A stretch of 64,000 nucleotides of DNA from Anaerolineae bacterium (lineage in GTDB: Bacteria > Chloroflexota > Anaerolineae > Aggregatilineales > Phototrophicaceae), in the NCBI GenBank assembly GCA_025055175.1, contig JANWYT010000002.1, positions 296,958 through 360,957 of the forward strand, in the 5' to 3' direction. The notes below the pieces were generated by a model. That model saw only the letters and a program-made list of their open reading frames with translations, was not told the DNA's origin and did not search any database. Shown piece by piece: positions 63,554-64,000 of this stretch. The number at the start of each line of letters is the position of its first letter. Position 1 is the first letter of the stretch. The translations under genes were made by a program, and so were the position numbers.

Positions 63554-63582
63554 GTGACCGAAAGCGAAGTGTATGTTACACT
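63554..63582 (+). promoter_or_regulatory. promoter for the small membrane gene operon
   Basis: GTGACC (63554-63559), 17-base spacer, TACACT (63577-63582), with TGT forming an extended -10. Start codon 63618 is about 35 bases downstream. Confidence 0.6.
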
Positions 63583-63617
63583 AAGGCGAAACCAATGGCC
63601 ATAGATCGAAGCCTCTC

Positions 63618-63893
63618 GTGCCTGATCCGATCTTTACCTTTGCTTTTATCATCGCAACACTTATGGGCGCGGCGTTTCATCTGATTGTCGGCGGCGATGC
63701 GCGGCGGCTGGCGTTCTTCTTGCTGGCGAGCTGGTTGGGCTTTGCGATGGGCCAATCCTTTGGTGCAGGCAGCGGGGTCGATTGGGCCGTTATTGGTGAG
63801 ATACACATTCTAACGGCTGTTTCGGGATCAGTGATAATGCTCGTTGTGGCTCATATCTTCACTACTGATCGCAGCCGCAGGAGAAAAGGATGA
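63618..63893 (+). CDS. small membrane protein
   Basis: 91 residues from GTG 63618: three hydrophobic segments (about 5-22, 30-46, 60-82) and a basic end (TTDRSRRRKG). Its stop overlaps the next start (ATGA). I do not recognise the family. Confidence 0.6.
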   Translation: MPDPIFTFAFIIATLMGAAFHLIVGGDARRLAFFLLASWLGFAMGQSFGAGSGVDWAVIGEIHILTAVSGSVIMLVVAHIFTTDRSRRRKG

Positions 63894-64000
63894 CACCTAT
63901 GGCGGAAATAGAGCCTCAGAGCGCAGCGTTTGACTCAACAACAGGAGGCTGGACAGTCCAACGCGCCATCAAGGTGGCAGCCTTCGTCCTAATAGGCCTG
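63890..64000 (+). CDS. putative membrane protein, N-terminal fragment
   Basis: 37 codons visible before the window edge: an acidic, Gly/Thr-rich start (MTPMAEIEPQSAAFDSTTGG) then VQRAIKVAAFVLIGL, probably the first membrane helix. The ATG overlaps the upstream stop (ATGA), so it belongs to the same operon. Family not recognisable. Confidence 0.55.
   Translation, partial: MTPMAEIEPQSAAFDSTTGGWTVQRAIKVAAFVLIGL

Overview
The window looks like chromosome from a free-living bacterium of the phylum Chloroflexota, probably near Anaerolineae. This is an inference from gene content and moderate GC: many secreted proteins with Ser/Thr/Pro-rich linkers, a receptor kinase whose HisKA motif reads QELRTPL, a complete SUF system, and complex I subunits with odd tails. 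I see no insertion sequence, phage gene or CRISPR array. The main unusual signals are in regulatory leaders, recoded or in-frame stops, and domain fusions or splits.

Layout. 1-9.1 kb: a LON-domain fragment, nagA, a 2Fe-2S ferredoxin, an acetyltransferase/glycosyltransferase pair, a secreted CAP-domain protein with a duplicated four-cysteine module, then argG and argH. 9.2-11.5 kb: an FHA protein followed by a Clp-N/phosphotransferase-kinase fusion. 11.5-22.7 kb: one minus-strand branched-chain amino acid operon (ilvE-ilvB-ilvN-ilvC-leuA-leuC-leuD-cimA-leuB). It is preceded by a good promoter, an Ile/Leu/Val-rich leader peptide and an attenuator. 22.7-28.1 kb: murA, a SAM-I riboswitch driving a transsulfuration-family enzyme, and divergent thrC and thrB. 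28.1-33.8 kb: an aldehyde dehydrogenase, iscX, nuoB, fused nuoCD and nuoI; NuoB and NuoI share a near-identical basic tail. 33.9-36.5 kb: a DUF2256 protein, a photolyase split into two genes in reversed order, and an Mrp ATPase.

36.5-47.8 kb is an envelope and signalling region: STAS and RsbW-like proteins, a class A beta-lactamase-like serine hydrolase, a Nudix hydrolase, a 1007-residue kinase-like receptor lacking the phospho-acceptor His, an Ser/Thr/Pro-repeat protein, an LCP ligase, a degenerate FtsK-like protein interrupted by an in-frame TGA, a lipoprotein and tRNA-His. 47.9-54.8 kb: sufC-B-D-S-U, a Rieske protein and a methyltransferase, with a divergent MIP18 protein. 54.8-58.3 kb: a multidomain M23 peptidase, a selenocysteine-containing selD (in-frame TGA at codon 13) and tRNA-Pro(GGG). 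58.4-64 kb: a peptide ABC transporter (binding protein and two permeases, no ATPase), a SRPBCC protein with a long disordered tail, and small membrane proteins.

Together the genes cover amino acid biosynthesis (Arg, BCAA, Thr, sulfur amino acids), Fe-S biogenesis (SUF, IscX, Mrp, MIP18) next to Fe-S consumers (complex I, LeuCD, ferredoxin, Rieske), and selenium metabolism. BCAA genes appear controlled by ribosome-mediated attenuation and the sulfur amino acid gene by SAM. Several promoters carry an extended -10 (TGn-TANANT). Only two stretches above 300 bases lack a large gene, 22419-22745 and 24057-24446; both are filled by the regulatory leaders described.
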